From contig NZ_JAJONF010000001.1 of the NCBI RefSeq assembly GCF_021462265.1, positions 1-64,000 on the forward strand: 64,000 bases of DNA, given 5' to 3'. Both the position numbers and the translations under genes were made by a program. Shown in pieces: positions 63,473-64,000 of this stretch. Position 1 is the stretch's first letter; every line of letters begins with the position of its first letter. The notes beneath the pieces were generated by a model. The model did no database searches, was not told the origin of the DNA, and worked only from the letters and a program-made list of their open reading frames with translations. The stretch comes from Streptomyces shenzhenensis (GTDB lineage: Bacteria > Actinomycetota > Actinomycetes > Streptomycetales > Streptomycetaceae).

Positions 63473-63512
63473 ACCGGGGCCTGTCCGGCCTGAGCCGCCG
63501 GTCAGGCCCCGG
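63473..63512. terminator. Terminator of the lipase gene
   Basis: CCGGGGCCTG pairs perfectly over 10 bp with CAGGCCCCGG; the 20-base loop holds part of an alternative 7-bp hairpin (GGCCTGA/TCAGGCC). Confidence 0.7.
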
Positions 63513-63524
63513 AGCCAATGAGGA

Positions 63525-63623
63525 TCAGCGCCGGGGCGCCCGCTCCGCCGATCGCGCGGCGGCGAACGTGACCGTGCCCACGCCGAGCGCCACGGCGGCG
63601 GCCTGACGGCGTGTTGCGCGCAT
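63525..63623 (-). pseudogene. Signal-peptide-only ORF
   Basis: 32 residues from ATG 63623, 7 bases after GAGGAG: MRATRRQAAAVALGVGTVTF then AAARSAERAPRR. A basic twin-Arg start and hydrophobic core are followed by a stop where the mature protein should begin. Likely the head of a deleted secreted protein; a short exported peptide cannot be excluded. Confidence 0.4.
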
Positions 63624-63805
63624 GCGGGACTCCTCGCGACGGTCCTCGGGTCGGGCTCGGTCCGGCCGGGCCGGGTCCCGTGGGGGCGATCAGAAAGCTA
63701 GCCCCAGGAAACCGTGGAATCGCCTGCTGGGAGCGGGCGAAGGAGATCCTTATGGTCGTCTTAAGGGAGTGCTCAGACTGCGCTGAGGTAGATAGCGTTC
63801 ACGCC

Positions 63806-64000
63806 GTGACGAACGACGAGATCCGGCTCGCCGGGGCCGCCGACGTGCCGGCCGTGAAGGCCGTGACCGACATGGCGTACCAGCCCTACATCGCGCGGAT
63901 CGGGGTGGTGCCGCAGCCCATGGAGGCGGACCACATGGCGAATGTGTCCGCGGGGCGGGTGTTCGTCGTCGGGGAGCCGGTGACCGGGCTCGTCGTCATC
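63806..64000 (+). CDS. GNAT family N-acetyltransferase, 3' end outside window
   Basis: 65 codons are visible from GTG 63806: MTNDEIRLAGAADVPAVKAV, then AYQPYIARIGVVPQPMEADH, then GRVFVVGEPVTGLVVI. This is the N-terminal half of a GNAT fold (beta 1, helix 1 with the Y-x2-Y-I-x-R-I-G motif, and the following strands). The acetyl-CoA loop lies beyond the window. The start is a GTG with no strong Shine-Dalgarno; GTAGATAG at 63788 may be a -10 box. Confidence 0.75.
   Translation, partial: MTNDEIRLAGAADVPAVKAVTDMAYQPYIARIGVVPQPMEADHMANVSAGRVFVVGEPVTGLVVI

Overview
The window is high-GC actinobacterial DNA, almost certainly a Streptomyces chromosome. Third codon positions are nearly all G/C, many starts are GTG or TTG, and neighbouring genes often overlap by ATGA or GTGA. 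The gene order (lipase, dnaE2/imuB, a sepF-like gene, der-cmk-tyrA, scpAB-parA-ald-pyrG-recN-tlyA) is one I recall from the core of Streptomyces coelicolor, read here in reverse. It is core chromosome with small accessory or decaying patches. I see no rRNA, tRNA, CRISPR array, insertion sequence or prophage.

Layout. 1-9169: 3' part of a TPR protein, DUF1015 gene, HAD phosphatase, an iron-siderophore ABC operon behind an iron box, SCP2-like protein, tlyA and nadK. 9170-17775: recN, a GT4 glycosyltransferase, PucR regulator, FAD-linked oxidase and GH15 glucoamylase/trehalase. 18269-31134: pyrG, Nudix hydrolase, STAND-like ATPase, ald, then a chromosome-segregation and RNA-modification run (ParA-like, RHH protein, scpA, scpB, pseudouridine synthase), then NrtR with an ADP-ribosylglycohydrolase behind a palindromic operator. 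31239-37521: nucleotidyltransferase and Rieske protein on the minus strand, then the operon aroH-tyrA-cmk-acyltransferase-der. 37591-47296: Streptomyces-specific hypotheticals, an Rpf/LysM protein, I78 inhibitor, PAP2 phosphatase, membrane mannosyltransferase, DHA2 exporter, glutaryl-CoA-dehydrogenase-like enzyme and a SepF paralogue.

47297-50936 is the most irregular stretch. It holds an orphan terminator, a lipoprotein signal-peptide ORF, a dispersed repeat, a compound hexamer/heptamer microsatellite, and a minus-strand leader peptide of the kind found before Streptomyces sulfur genes but with no gene after it. A small coupled ORF, an FAD/NAD(P)-binding protein and the C-terminal remnant of a flavin-dependent monooxygenase follow. 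I read this as a partly eroded sulfur-acquisition locus.

50937-64000: DUF1684 protein, a streptogrisin-type secreted protease, SPFH protein, and the SOS mutasome pair dnaE2-imuB with a near-consensus LexA box. Then come an ABATE/CGNR regulator, a TetR regulator divergent from an alcohol dehydrogenase with matching operators at both promoters, a secreted lipase, and the start of a GNAT gene.

Three ORFs in the window (47993, 54118, 63623 minus) encode little more than a signal peptide with a good Shine-Dalgarno, suggesting relics of exported proteins. Functional names rest on motif recognition by eye; no database search was run.
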